From assembly GCF_036416795.1 (NCBI RefSeq), contig NZ_CP143867.1:2232001-2296000 (forward strand): DNA of 64,000 nucleotides. The letters are read 5' to 3'. This stretch comes from Bacteroides sp. MSB163. Its GTDB lineage: Bacteria > Bacteroidota > Bacteroidia > Bacteroidales > Bacteroidaceae. Made by a program: the position numbers and the translations under genes. The notes under the pieces were generated by a model, which was not told the DNA's origin, did no database searches, and worked only from the letters and a program-made list of their open reading frames with translations. Each line of letters starts with the position of its first letter. Position 1 is the first letter of the stretch. Below, in pieces: positions 38,538 to 47,138 of the stretch.

Positions 38538-41500
38538 ATGAAACGAATTTATATTTTGATCGTATTGTGCATCCTTTCCGGATGGGTCAAAGGACAAGTC
38601 AGCGGTAATCAGAATTATATCTCTACCCAAACTTATATTACCTCTGATAAACAAAAAAGTTTGGAACAGATTGTCTACTATGATGGCCTTGGACGTCCTG
38701 TGGAAACGGTTGATAAAGGAGTTACTCCTGACAGTAAGGATTTGGTTTCTTTACAGGAATATGACCAGTTCGGACGTGAAAGTTATTCTTGGTTGCCTGC
38801 CAAATCAAATGGTAATGGTGTGTATGTAGATATTGCCTCTGTAAAAAGTGGCGCCCAACAGTTGTCAGGAGGGGATACCCGGCCTTACACGATGTTAGTG
38901 TATGAAGCTTCTCCCCTGAAGCGGATGACAAAACAATATAGCCCGGGGCAGGCATGGCAGGATAAACCGGTACAAACAGTTCTAAGAACAAATATCTTGG
39001 GGAGTGCACAAGATTATACCGGTCCTCTTTCCTGTATTTCTTTTACACCCTTTGATGGTGAGTACTTATATAAAGGTGGGTATGTCGAGGCCGGCAATTA
39101 CTTTGTGACCCAAACGATTGACGAGGATGGCAATGAAGTTTATGAGTTCAGGGATCTGCTTGATCGTGTTACCTTGACCCGATCGATGGATGGCGCTACG
39201 CACTATTCCACTTACTACGTGTATGATGGTGCGAATAATTTGCGCTATGTTCTTCCGCCTCTTGCTGCTGATGCCTTTGAAGGTTCTCTATGGGGAAGAT
39301 ATGATACAGATAGCATCATGAGCCAATATGCATACATCTACCGTTACGACGGTTTTAACCGTTGCATTTATAAGAAACTTCCGGGCTGCGAGCCGGTCTA
39401 TTACATTTATGATAAAGCGGGGCGTTTGATATTATCTCAGGATGGCGAACAGCGCAGTAAGGGCGAGTGGATGTTTACTCTTCCGGATATTTTGGGGCGT
39501 ACCGTACTTAGCGGAATTTGCAAGAACTCCTTTGACTATAAAAGTAAACCTTTGGAAGCTACGGTCGTAAAAGCTACTTGGGGGAGTTCTGTCAGTACAA
39601 ATATGGGATATACGATATCCGGCTTAACTCTAAGTGACCCTGTAATCCTTTCGGCTGACTATTATGATAACTATGATTTCATCGGTAAAAACAGCATTCC
39701 GTCTTCAATGGGGTATGACAGTTCTGTTTCCGGTTTTGGTATCCGGTATACCGACGGTTACAAAGGATTGCTGACGGGAAAAGTTACAGCCCAATTGACC
39801 GGTGCCGGAATAAGCGGTTACCTCTATTCAGCTTTTTATTATGATGATAGAGGCCGTATCATCCAAAGCCGGTCTACCAATCATCTTGGCGGTCTGGAAA
39901 CGGAATGTTTTGCTTATAATCTGATAGGGGATGTTCTTAAAAAGAAACATGTCCACACGCAAGGCGCAATTTCGCAAGAGGAGCTTTATACTTACGATTA
40001 CGATCACGCCCGTCGTTTAATAAAGACGCGTCATAAACTGGGAAACAATGCGGAGGTGGTTCTTTCACAGAATACCTATAATGACTTGGGGCAATTGGTG
40101 TCCACCCAAAGGTACGGCCGTTCCGACTTGACGACTACTTACACGTATAATGTCCGTTCGTGGCTCCAATCTGTTTCCACGGCTAATTTGTTCAGCCAGA
40201 TCTTATATTATAACGAGTCTTATGGTGGCAGTACGGGACGGTATAACGGAAATATGTCAGCCATGAGCTGGAAATCCTCCGGAGATTCCGGTCTTCGTGG
40301 TTATGCTTTCAGTTATGACGGGCTTTCCCGCCTGACGGCTGCCAACTATCTGTTGAATGGCTCGGTAAATGCAAACTATAATACCTCCTATACTTATGAC
40401 AAGCATGGTAATCTAAAAACTTTGATGCGCTATGGTAAAACCGGTAGTAGTGTTTATGGAGTCATGGACAATCTGACTTGCACCTATACAGGCAATCAGC
40501 TTTACAACGTTTCCGATAGTGGTACCGATCCGCTATATAGTGGCGCTTTCAATTTTATGGATGGCACCAAGAACTCTTCCCGGGAATATAAATATGATGC
40601 CAATGGAAATATGCAGGAAGATTTCAATAATAAGATAACTAAGATTCAATATAATTTCTTAAATTTGCCTGTTGCCCTGCAATTTACGAATGGTAACCGT
40701 ACCGATTATCTGTATGGCTCAGATGGCATGAAACGTCGGGTTACTTACTCTACCGCCGTTGCCAACGTGAATGTGCCTATGGGTGAGATCCGTACTTTGT
40801 CAAGTAACCAGGTCTCCGCAACCCATACCGTTGATTATTGTGGCAATGTGATCTATGAGGGAGGGAATTTGAGTAAGATCTTGACTGAAGAGGGGTATAT
40901 CACTCTCAGCGGCAGTGCTCCTACTTATCATTATTATCTGAAAGACCATCAGGGTAATAATCGTGTAGTGACTTATTGGAATGGCAGTAAATGGCTTGTG
41001 GAACAAGTGAATCATTACTATCCTTTCGGTGGAGTGTTTGCAGAGGGCACTGCGGTAAGTAATCAGGCTTATAAGTATAATGGCAAGGAGCTTGATCGGA
41101 TGCACGGGTTGGACTGGTATGATTATAGTGCAAGAATGCATGATGCGGCTTTGGGGCGGTTTACGACGGTGGATTCGATGGCGGAATTATATTATAATTG
41201 GTCTCCATATAGTTATACATTTAACAATCCATTAAGATTTACTGATCCGAGTGGGGCGATTCCTGTTGACAGTGTTAAATGGGATACCTTTGATCCAGTT
41301 AATGATCAAATAGATCTAAATGATGTATTAGTTGTAGCTGAAAGTCCTTGGACTATTACTGAACGAGGGGGGACATATTTTATGTATAATGTATTTACAA
41401 ATCAGCGTGGGCGTGTTGTTGGAGAAAAAGGATTAGAGAACAAGGATTGGGTTGTATTTGATATATTACTAGCTGGTAGATTATCTAGTACAAGAGCTGC

Positions 41501-41831
41501 ATCTGCAAGTGTTAGTACTATTTCTACACAAGAGGCATTACGAAAACTTTCAGAATCAGCTATTACTAGAGGGGTTAATTATGTAATGAGAAACCCTAAT
41601 AAGATTAATCATATTTTTAATCAAGCAAGGCATAATTTGGCTCCTTTGGTAACTAAGCTCGGTGGACAAGAAAATACTGTGAAAACGGTGTTAAATACGT
41701 TAAATTCTGCAGGAAATTTGCCAGTGTCAGGACTTTTTGAAAGTACTATTAGTATTGGTGGTACAAATATTACAGTTCGAGGAATAGTTCAAGAGGGATT
41801 TCCCAAAATAGCGACAATGTTTATACCATAA
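38538..41831 (+). CDS. DUF6443/Rhs polymorphic toxin with variable C-terminal domain (CT1)
   Basis: A 1097-residue protein: signal peptide (MKRIYILIVLCILSGWVKG), DUF6443 (about 25-160, TSDKQKSLEQIVYYDGLGRP), many YD repeats (YDGLSRLTAANYL, YDKHGNLKTLM, YDANGNMQED), then the Rhs-associated core (KDHQGNNRVV, YNGKELDRMHGLDWYDYSAR, LGRFTTVDSMAE) ending in FTDPSG near residue 907. The remaining about 190 residues are AT-rich and unlike the core, as expected of an exchangeable toxin. The last 80 carry NPNKINHIFNQARHNL (His1025, His1032) and GTNITVRGIVQEG..IATMFIP, a pattern like BECR-fold RNase toxins (inference). The next gene would be its immunity protein. Confidence 0.82.
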   Translation: MKRIYILIVLCILSGWVKGQVSGNQNYISTQTYITSDKQKSLEQIVYYDGLGRPVETVDKGVTPDSKDLVSLQEYDQFGRESYSWLPAKSNGNGVYVDIASVKSGAQQLSGGDTRPYTMLVYEASPLKRMTKQYSPGQAWQDKPVQTVLRTNILGSAQDYTGPLSCISFTPFDGEYLYKGGYVEAGNYFVTQTIDEDGNEVYEFRDLLDRVTLTRSMDGATHYSTYYVYDGANNLRYVLPPLAADAFEGSLWGRYDTDSIMSQYAYIYRYDGFNRCIYKKLPGCEPVYYIYDKAGRLILSQDGEQRSKGEWMFTLPDILGRTVLSGICKNSFDYKSKPLEATVVKATWGSSVSTNMGYTISGLTLSDPVILSADYYDNYDFIGKNSIPSSMGYDSSVSGFGIRYTDGYKGLLTGKVTAQLTGAGISGYLYSAFYYDDRGRIIQSRSTNHLGGLETECFAYNLIGDVLKKKHVHTQGAISQEELYTYDYDHARRLIKTRHKLGNNAEVVLSQNTYNDLGQLVSTQRYGRSDLTTTYTYNVRSWLQSVSTANLFSQILYYNESYGGSTGRYNGNMSAMSWKSSGDSGLRGYAFSYDGLSRLTAANYLLNGSVNANYNTSYTYDKHGNLKTLMRYGKTGSSVYGVMDNLTCTYTGNQLYNVSDSGTDPLYSGAFNFMDGTKNSSREYKYDANGNMQEDFNNKITKIQYNFLNLPVALQFTNGNRTDYLYGSDGMKRRVTYSTAVANVNVPMGEIRTLSSNQVSATHTVDYCGNVIYEGGNLSKILTEEGYITLSGSAPTYHYYLKDHQGNNRVVTYWNGSKWLVEQVNHYYPFGGVFAEGTAVSNQAYKYNGKELDRMHGLDWYDYSARMHDAALGRFTTVDSMAELYYNWSPYSYTFNNPLRFTDPSGAIPVDSVKWDTFDPVNDQIDLNDVLVVAESPWTITERGGTYFMYNVFTNQRGRVVGEKGLENKDWVVFDILLAGRLSSTRAASASVSTISTQEALRKLSESAITRGVNYVMRNPNKINHIFNQARHNLAPLVTKLGGQENTVKTVLNTLNSAGNLPVSGLFESTISIGGTNITVRGIVQEGFPKIATMFIP
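39708..41185 (+). repeat. 1.48-kb direct repeat, copy 1 (within the full Rhs gene)
   Basis: Starting at ATGGGGTATGACAG, this segment is nearly identical and co-linear with 43661-45138 (constant offset of 3953 bases). It ends where the toxin tails diverge, just after LGRFTTVD. One patch near 40085-40125 is more diverged than the rest. Confidence 0.9.
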
Positions 41832-42095
41832 TTATACTCATTAGTGGAATTAAAAACAAAACTTGAATGTTTATGTATGTATCTGATTGTTAATGTGATA
41901 GAGGTCTTGTTCTCTCTTGTGATTGAACGGCCAATTTATGATGAAAAAAAGTATTAAAATATGATGTTTTCGCTACGGTAATCGGTAGAGCTAACATGGT
42001 TACTGTTTATAAAAGGTTAGTAAAGTTAATGGAAAACTTAATAGAGAGTCAGTATGCGCTAAATTAGCTCTTCAATAACTAATTATTTTTGTATT

Positions 42096-42659
42096 ATGGA
42101 ATGGAAAAAAAAGATAAAAGGGTATTTTAAGAATGACAATTATGCATATTCTATCGCTCTGCTGAAAAGAAATATATTAGAAAAAAATGATTTGTTAGAT
42201 ACATTTGTCAATCTAATATATGTGTATTTGTATTCCATTGTTGAAACAGATATATCGAAAGAAACCAAACAGGCCTATTTAGAGGATTTAAATTCTACTT
42301 TTAAGATTTTTATTGAAGATGAAGAGAATATAAACAATCCTGAGTTTTTGTTTTATACAGCTTACATAGCATCTTCTTTTGGTGAGTTTTACTTAGATTT
42401 GACTTGTAATGATATAGAACGAATGTTTGAGAAGTCTTTCCAAATAGATCCTTTAAATTTGCTTTATGTTTGGGGGTATTCTCCATATTTGAATGCAGAC
42501 TATGCTGAAATAAGGAAAGAATATGCAGTAAAAATAGTGAGTAATAGTGAGTATCTGGACAATATTAAGGAAAAAGCCATTGTTGGAGATAATCTATTAG
42601 ATATCTTGTATTTTGAGGCTGGTATCGAAGGCAACACGCAAAACATCCTAAATACATGA
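42096..42659 (+). CDS. Candidate immunity protein for CT1
   Basis: A 187-residue, acidic, helix-rich cytoplasmic protein with no signal peptide (MEWKKKIKGYFKNDNYAYSI; LDLTCNDIERMFEKSFQIDP). It is AT-rich like the toxin tail before it. No named immunity family was recognised with confidence. The position directly after the variable tail of an Rhs protein is the usual place for a cognate immunity gene. A cytoplasmic immunity protein fits a toxin acting in the cytoplasm such as an RNase. The 264 bases before it hold no recognised gene. Confidence 0.6.
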   Translation: MEWKKKIKGYFKNDNYAYSIALLKRNILEKNDLLDTFVNLIYVYLYSIVETDISKETKQAYLEDLNSTFKIFIEDEENINNPEFLFYTAYIASSFGEFYLDLTCNDIERMFEKSFQIDPLNLLYVWGYSPYLNADYAEIRKEYAVKIVSNSEYLDNIKEKAIVGDNLLDILYFEAGIEGNTQNILNT

Positions 42660-42897
42660 AACAGATGGAAATAACTTGAAAGATGTTTTAAGAGAGAATC
42701 CTATAATGACCCTTAAGGAAGCTGTGGATGTGGTGAAGGATGTACAATCCGGTACTAAGAATGCCATAGAAAGTAATCCCAATACAAAGATTAATGACTT
42801 AAAATTGGAACAACAAGTTGTTCTTGTTGACAATACTAAAGTAGTAACGCCAGCAGATCCGATAAAGATTAAATATAAGAATCCATGGGAAGCATAA
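42652..42897 (+). pseudogene. Orphan Rhs C-terminal fragment
   Basis: The frame is open from just after a stop at 42649-42651 and reads IHETDGNNLKDVLRENPIM, later ending KNPWEA. It has no good start (ATG is lacking at the front; a TTG at 42676 is possible) and no ribosome site, so it is best read as the tail of a displaced toxin module whose front has been lost. No fold was recognised. It overlaps the end of the preceding immunity candidate by 8 bases and is followed 16 bases later by a frameshifted immunity gene, the expected toxin-immunity order. Confidence 0.45.
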
Positions 42898-42913
42898 TTA
42901 AAATGTAAAATTT

Positions 42914-43580
42914 ATGAAGTACTTTATTGTAGAAGATTCGCTTGATGAAAAGGTTGTAGGAAAGGATTTCCCTCAAGCCTATAAGTTTATCAAAGGATAT
43001 AATCCTGATGCACCTAATATGTTATTTAGTATATATAAATATAGAGAATCATTCCCGGATTATATACCAGATCTTGATGGCGTAATGCTATCAGGATTAG
43101 CGAAATTAACCAATATTGTAAGTAATGGTTTTAGTCATTTTTTTCATAATTGATGAAAGGGTAAAACAACTACTTGAACAATATAAATTATGCCCTCATC
43201 GCTTCTATCCTTTGGGATTGTATAAAAGAAAAGTTAAATATAATCATTTTCTCCTTTATATCGTTTCTAACTATATTGATTACGTTGATTGTGCAAAAAC
43301 CTTGTTTATAGAATATAATATAGCTTCGGGGAAAAAAATTGGCGATGTCTTTATAAAATCTAAGGACGAACTGTTTCAAAAGAGAGATGGAATAAAGAAA
43401 GAAAAAGGATATAGTCAGACAATTTGGGGTAACAAAATTGTGATGAATGATCAATTTGATCTCGAACTTGATTTTTTTTACAATAATGCGGATTGATGGT
43501 AGTCAGTATATTAGTGAACATTTGAAGAATGCTATAGAGGCTAATGGACTGGGTTTTTACTCCGGCTACAAATTTAGTGG
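42914..43580 (+). pseudogene. Frameshifted immunity gene (Imm11/DUF1629-like)
   Basis: Three consecutive frames make one protein. Frame A (42914-43153) starts MKYFIVEDSLDEKVVGKDF; frame B (from about 43140 to 43496) continues DERVKQLLEQYKLCPHRFYP to DLELDFFYNNAD; frame C (from about 43500) resumes QYISEHLKNAIEANGLGF. The joined order (N-terminal sheet, 'ERVKQLLEQY' helix, 'ISEHLKNAIEANG' terminal helix) resembles the Imm11/DUF1629 immunity family. The first shift falls at a run of seven T (around 43138-43144), a typical slippage site; the second is near 43490. It appears to be a decaying immunity gene for the adjacent toxin fragment. Confidence 0.6.
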
Positions 43581-43660
43581 TGGAATAATAATGTCTCTCA
43601 AAATCATTGTTTTTGGGTATGATTGTAAAAACTACTTAGGGAAGTCCCGTTAATATCAAT

Positions 43661-45138
43661 ATGGGGTATGACAGTTCTGTTTCCGGTTTTGGTATCCGGT
43701 ATACCGACGGTTACAAAGGATTGCTGACGGGAAAAGTTACAGCCCAATTGACCGGTACCGGAATAAGCGGTTACCTCTATTCAGCTTTTTATTATGATGA
43801 TAGAGGCCGTATCATCCAAAGCCGGTCTACCAATCATCTTGGCGGTCTGGAAACGGAATGTTTTGCTTATAATCTGATAGGGGATGTTCTTAAAAAGAAA
43901 CATGTCCACACGCAAGGCGCAACTTCGCAAGAGGAGCTTTATACTTACGATTACGATCACGCCCGTCGCTTGATAAAGACGCGTCATAAACTGGGAAACA
44001 ATGCGGAGGTGGTTCTTTCCGAGAATACCTATAATGACCTTGGACAGTTAGCTACCAGCCGGAAGCATGGCCGTTCCGATTTGACGACTACTTACACGTA
44101 TAATGTCCGTTCGTGGCTCAAGTCTGTTTCCACGGGTAATTTGTTCAGCCAGACCTTATATTATAACGAGTCTTATGGTGGCAGTACGGGACGGTATAAC
44201 GGGAATATATCAGCCATGAGCTGGAAATCCTCCGGAGATTCCGGTCTTCGTGGCTATGCTTTCAGTTATGACGGGCTTTCCCGCCTGACGGCTGCCAACT
44301 ATCTGTTGAATGGCTCGGTAAATGCAAACTATAATACCTCCTATACTTATGACAAGCATGGTAATCTAAAAACTTTGATGCGCTATGGTAAAACCGGTAG
44401 TAGTGTTTATGGAGTCATGGACAATCTGACTTGCACCTATACAGGCAATCAGCTTTACAACGTTTCCGATAGTGGTACCGATCCGCTATATAGTGGCGCT
44501 TTCAATTTTATGGATGGCACCAAGAACTCTTCCCGGGAATATAAATATGATGCCAATGGAAATATGCAGGAAGATTTCAATAATAAGATAACTAAGATTC
44601 AATATAATTTCTTAAATTTGCCTGTTGCCCTGCAATTTACGAATGGTAACCGTACCGATTATCTGTATGGCTCAGATGGCATGAAACGTCGGGTTACTTA
44701 CTCTACCGCCGTTGCCAACGTGAATGTGCCTATGGGTGAGATCCGTACTTTGTCAAGCAGTCAGGTCTCCGCAACTCATACCGTTGATTATTGTGGCAAT
44801 GTGATCTATGAGGGAGGGAATTTGAGTAAGATCTTGACTGAAGAGGGATATATCACTCTCAGCGGCAGTACTCCTACTTATTATTATTATCTGAAAGACC
44901 ATCAGGGTAATAATCGTGTAGTGACTCATTGGAATGGCAGTAAATGGCTTGTGGAACAAGTGAATCATTACTATCCTTTCGGTGGAGTATTTGCAGAGGG
45001 CACTGCGGTAAGTAATCAGGCTTATAAGTATAATGGCAAGGAGCTTGACCGGATGCACGGGTTGGACTGGTATGACTATAGTGCAAGAATGCATGATGCG
45101 GCTTTGGGGCGGTTTACGACGGTGGATCCGATGGCGGA
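43661..45138 (+). repeat. 1.48-kb direct repeat, copy 2 (orphan Rhs cassette)
   Basis: Near-identical to 39708-41185 without indels as far as read. The upstream boundary is abrupt at ATGGGG; the bases before it (GTTAATATCAAT) do not match the first copy. Confidence 0.9.
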
Positions 45139-45799
45139 GAAGTATTATTCTATTAGTCCGTATGTGTATGTGGCAAATAATCCATTAAAGTATATTGATT
45201 TGAGAGGAGATAGTATAAGTGTTGTAGATCTTTATGCACAAGATAAACAAGGTAATCTTATAAATCCCAATAAAGTGAAAGCTTTCGAATTTCTTGCGAG
45301 TACGAAAGAAGGAAAGTCGTTATTGGCAAATTATGCTGCGAAGGGGCAAACTGTAGCAGGTATTACTTTCAATAAAGAGGGGAAATTTCATGAAGAAGGC
45401 ATTAATATATTGTTTGGGACAAAAGTTTCTAGTCAAATATCTTCAGGAAGTACATCTTTTACTTTGGATGAAACAAGTATGAATATTCGAGTAGGGGTAG
45501 GAAACTCTTCTGATATTGGTGATCTACTAGATACTTTTGTCCATGAGATAGCAATTCATGCTGACCAATCCTCAGCTGATTTTATTGATGACAGAATTAT
45601 GAATAATTCAAACGCTTATCCCGCGTTACGAAAAATGAATCAATCAAGAGGTTATACACAACATTGGCAGGAAAGAAATGTAAATAGGGCTATGGAAAGA
45701 ATAGGAGTGCCCATAATGCAACAATATTACAAGTCGCAAGGAATAGTTAAATCAAATTCTGCTATTTTGAAAACGGTTTATGGATTCTTAAATAATTAA
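43661..45799 (+). CDS. Orphan Rhs core cassette with a different C-terminal domain (CT2)
   Basis: A 712-residue frame lacking signal peptide and DUF6443. Residues 1-about 493 repeat the Rhs core of the upstream gene almost exactly, then the tail switches (EKYYSISPYVYVANNPLKYIDLRG) into a new about 200-residue domain. The new tail has GINILFGTKVSS, VGNSSDIGDLLDTFVHEIAIHADQ with His628-Glu629 and His633, and NVNRAMERIGVPIMQQYY. HEIAIH is HExxxH rather than the canonical zincin HExxH, so a metallopeptidase-like role is only suggested. Without a leader it is probably silent until recombined into the full gene. A lipoprotein immunity candidate follows 2 bases later. Confidence 0.75.
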   Translation: MGYDSSVSGFGIRYTDGYKGLLTGKVTAQLTGTGISGYLYSAFYYDDRGRIIQSRSTNHLGGLETECFAYNLIGDVLKKKHVHTQGATSQEELYTYDYDHARRLIKTRHKLGNNAEVVLSENTYNDLGQLATSRKHGRSDLTTTYTYNVRSWLKSVSTGNLFSQTLYYNESYGGSTGRYNGNISAMSWKSSGDSGLRGYAFSYDGLSRLTAANYLLNGSVNANYNTSYTYDKHGNLKTLMRYGKTGSSVYGVMDNLTCTYTGNQLYNVSDSGTDPLYSGAFNFMDGTKNSSREYKYDANGNMQEDFNNKITKIQYNFLNLPVALQFTNGNRTDYLYGSDGMKRRVTYSTAVANVNVPMGEIRTLSSSQVSATHTVDYCGNVIYEGGNLSKILTEEGYITLSGSTPTYYYYLKDHQGNNRVVTHWNGSKWLVEQVNHYYPFGGVFAEGTAVSNQAYKYNGKELDRMHGLDWYDYSARMHDAALGRFTTVDPMAEKYYSISPYVYVANNPLKYIDLRGDSISVVDLYAQDKQGNLINPNKVKAFEFLASTKEGKSLLANYAAKGQTVAGITFNKEGKFHEEGINILFGTKVSSQISSGSTSFTLDETSMNIRVGVGNSSDIGDLLDTFVHEIAIHADQSSADFIDDRIMNNSNAYPALRKMNQSRGYTQHWQERNVNRAMERIGVPIMQQYYKSQGIVKSNSAILKTVYGFLNN

Positions 45800-45801
45800 T
45801 T

Positions 45802-46488
45802 ATGAAAAAGTATTTTATCGTGATGATATTGCTGATTGGGGTACAATCGTGTAGGGCCGATAGCGCTGATGGGTATGAGATGAAAGTACTTATTGAAATT
45901 TTCGATGATTTGGTTGAAGAAATGGGTGTTTTAGGAGAGCAGGAAGTTCCTCCTCTCCCTTCAATTTTAGTTTTTGATAATAATAATGCTATAGGCTATG
46001 ATACTACTGAATATAAAAAGAAGCTTGATGGGATTAAGACAAGAGACAGAAATATAGGAGATTCCATTTGGGTCATAGCCGTTTTTGATTCTCTAATCAG
46101 TTGTTTAAATGAGAATTTGAATATAGAATCTGTTAGGGAGCAATTACCTGGTCGGGGTTATATTGAGGCATTTAACGCAATGAAAAACCCTTCGATTACA
46201 GGTCAGCCGCTAGACTTATCCAAAATAGGAAAAAGAGAGGAGTTCACATTGAAATACTATTCAGAGTTTCCTGAAGGATTTCAAATTTGGGAAAGAGAAA
46301 ACTATGATTTTCTTTTCTCCGGAATATTGGAAGTATCGAGAATCTATTTTGATAGAAAAAGACAATTCGGACTTTTATACAGTTCCTATGTTTGTGACCG
46401 ACTTTGTGGTGAGGGAGCGATTATCTGCATTCATAAGATTGATGATAAATGGGTAATTGATAAAAAAATATTGCTGTGGGTGTCCTAA
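45802..46488 (+). CDS. Lipoprotein, candidate immunity protein for CT2
   Basis: A 228-residue protein with a lipoprotein signal (MKKYFIVMILLIGVQSC). The mature part is acidic and has no recognised family (LVEEMGVLGEQEVPPLPS; YSEFPEGFQIWERENYDF; YVCDRLCGEGAIICIHKIDDKWV). The last segment resembles nuclear transport factor-like or lumazine-like small sheets, but this is not secure. It starts 2 bases after the CT2 frame, so the pair are translationally coupled. A membrane-anchored periplasmic immunity protein fits a toxin domain acting in the periplasm. Confidence 0.6.
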   Translation: MKKYFIVMILLIGVQSCRADSADGYEMKVLIEIFDDLVEEMGVLGEQEVPPLPSILVFDNNNAIGYDTTEYKKKLDGIKTRDRNIGDSIWVIAVFDSLISCLNENLNIESVREQLPGRGYIEAFNAMKNPSITGQPLDLSKIGKREEFTLKYYSEFPEGFQIWERENYDFLFSGILEVSRIYFDRKRQFGLLYSSYVCDRLCGEGAIICIHKIDDKWVIDKKILLWVS

Positions 46489-46520
46489 TCAAACTATGAA
46501 TATCTGTAAATACAAATAAT

Positions 46521-46754
46521 ATGGTAAAAATATCCTGTTTTAAAAGTTTTGATCTTTATAGGACTAAACCTTATTTATTTAATAAAGTGGATATCAAAGT
46601 AGATTTTCACACTCACTTGTCTCGCTTTGGTGATAATGATAGATTAAGACCATCTACTATAAGTGGTGATATAGGATATAAAGAAAGGCTGTTAAAGAAT
46701 AATCCTTGGATGAAGTTTATAATAGTTACAAATCCCAAAACATTTGAATACTAA
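46521..46754 (+). pseudogene. Orphan toxin fragment, JAB/MPN-like motif (CT3)
   Basis: A 77-residue frame MVKISCFKSFDLYRT..VDIKVDFHTHLSRFGDN..RPSTISGDIGYKE..FIIVTNPKTFEY. The HTH followed by a Ser/Asp-containing STISGD and a hydrophobic strand with IVT resembles the second half of JAMM/JAB metalloprotease domains used as Rhs tails; the upstream Glu strand is missing. No Rhs core precedes it, so it is a cut-off cassette end. Its stop TAA overlaps the ATG of the next lipoprotein gene by one base, preserving toxin-immunity coupling. Confidence 0.5.
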
Positions 46755-47068
46755 TGAGAATATTTCTATTTATTAGTTTAATACTGTGTGTAGGTTGTTC
46801 TACATCAAAAAGGAAACTAGTTATAAAAGGTACATCTGACGATGCCATAATATGTGCAATTCATGATTTTGTATATACAGAAAAACAGGCAAAAAAAGAT
46901 AGTATTTTTTTGATTTCTATTTGTGATATGGATGAATCAATACTGAAGATATTGATTAGTAGAGATCCCAATCCGTATTTCGTATCTACTGAAGACTGTA
47001 AAACATATACCTATAAAGGATTTCCGACTCAATATTATATTCATTCTAATAAGTTATTTTATGGATAA
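46754..47068 (+). CDS. Small lipoprotein, candidate immunity protein for CT3
   Basis: A 104-residue protein with lipobox VGC (MRIFLFISLILCVGCSTSKR). The mature part is a short alpha/beta sequence (GTSDDAIICAIHDFVYTEKQ; DESILKILISRDPNPYF) with no family recognised. It is coupled to the preceding toxin fragment through the overlapping TAATG. It may be complete, since small lipoprotein immunity proteins of this size exist, but truncation cannot be excluded. A hairpin terminator follows at 47085. Confidence 0.5.
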   Translation: MRIFLFISLILCVGCSTSKRKLVIKGTSDDAIICAIHDFVYTEKQAKKDSIFLISICDMDESILKILISRDPNPYFVSTEDCKTYTYKGFPTQYYIHSNKLFYG

Positions 47069-47084
47069 CAACTAAATAAGTTTG

Positions 47085-47125
47085 GACAGGAAGAAAATGG
47101 GAAAAATTTCTTCCTGTTCTATTTT
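47085..47125 (+). terminator. Hairpin terminator at the right end of the toxin island
   Basis: ACAGGAAGAAA (47085-47095) pairs perfectly with TTTCTTCCTGT (47107-47117) around an 11-base loop, followed by TCTATTTTCTT. This ends transcription of the cassette array. Confidence 0.65.
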
Positions 47126-47129
47126 CTTG

Positions 47130-47138
47130 TATCTTTGT
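47130..47138 (+). promoter_or_regulatory. -7 box of the GH95 gene
   Basis: TATCTTTGT at 47130-47138 matches the Bacteroides -7 consensus and sits between the island terminator and the GH95 start at 47214. The -33 element was not seen. Confidence 0.4.

Noticed and set aside
41832..42095. Short frame reading about 30 residues (RANMVTVYKRLVKLMEN) before the CT1 immunity candidate
   Set aside because: Too short, no ribosome site and no family; treated as intergenic.
43125..43496. Independent 123-residue gene
   Set aside because: It continues the preceding frame after a T-run shift and its own start lies inside the previous frame; better read as part of one frameshifted immunity gene.
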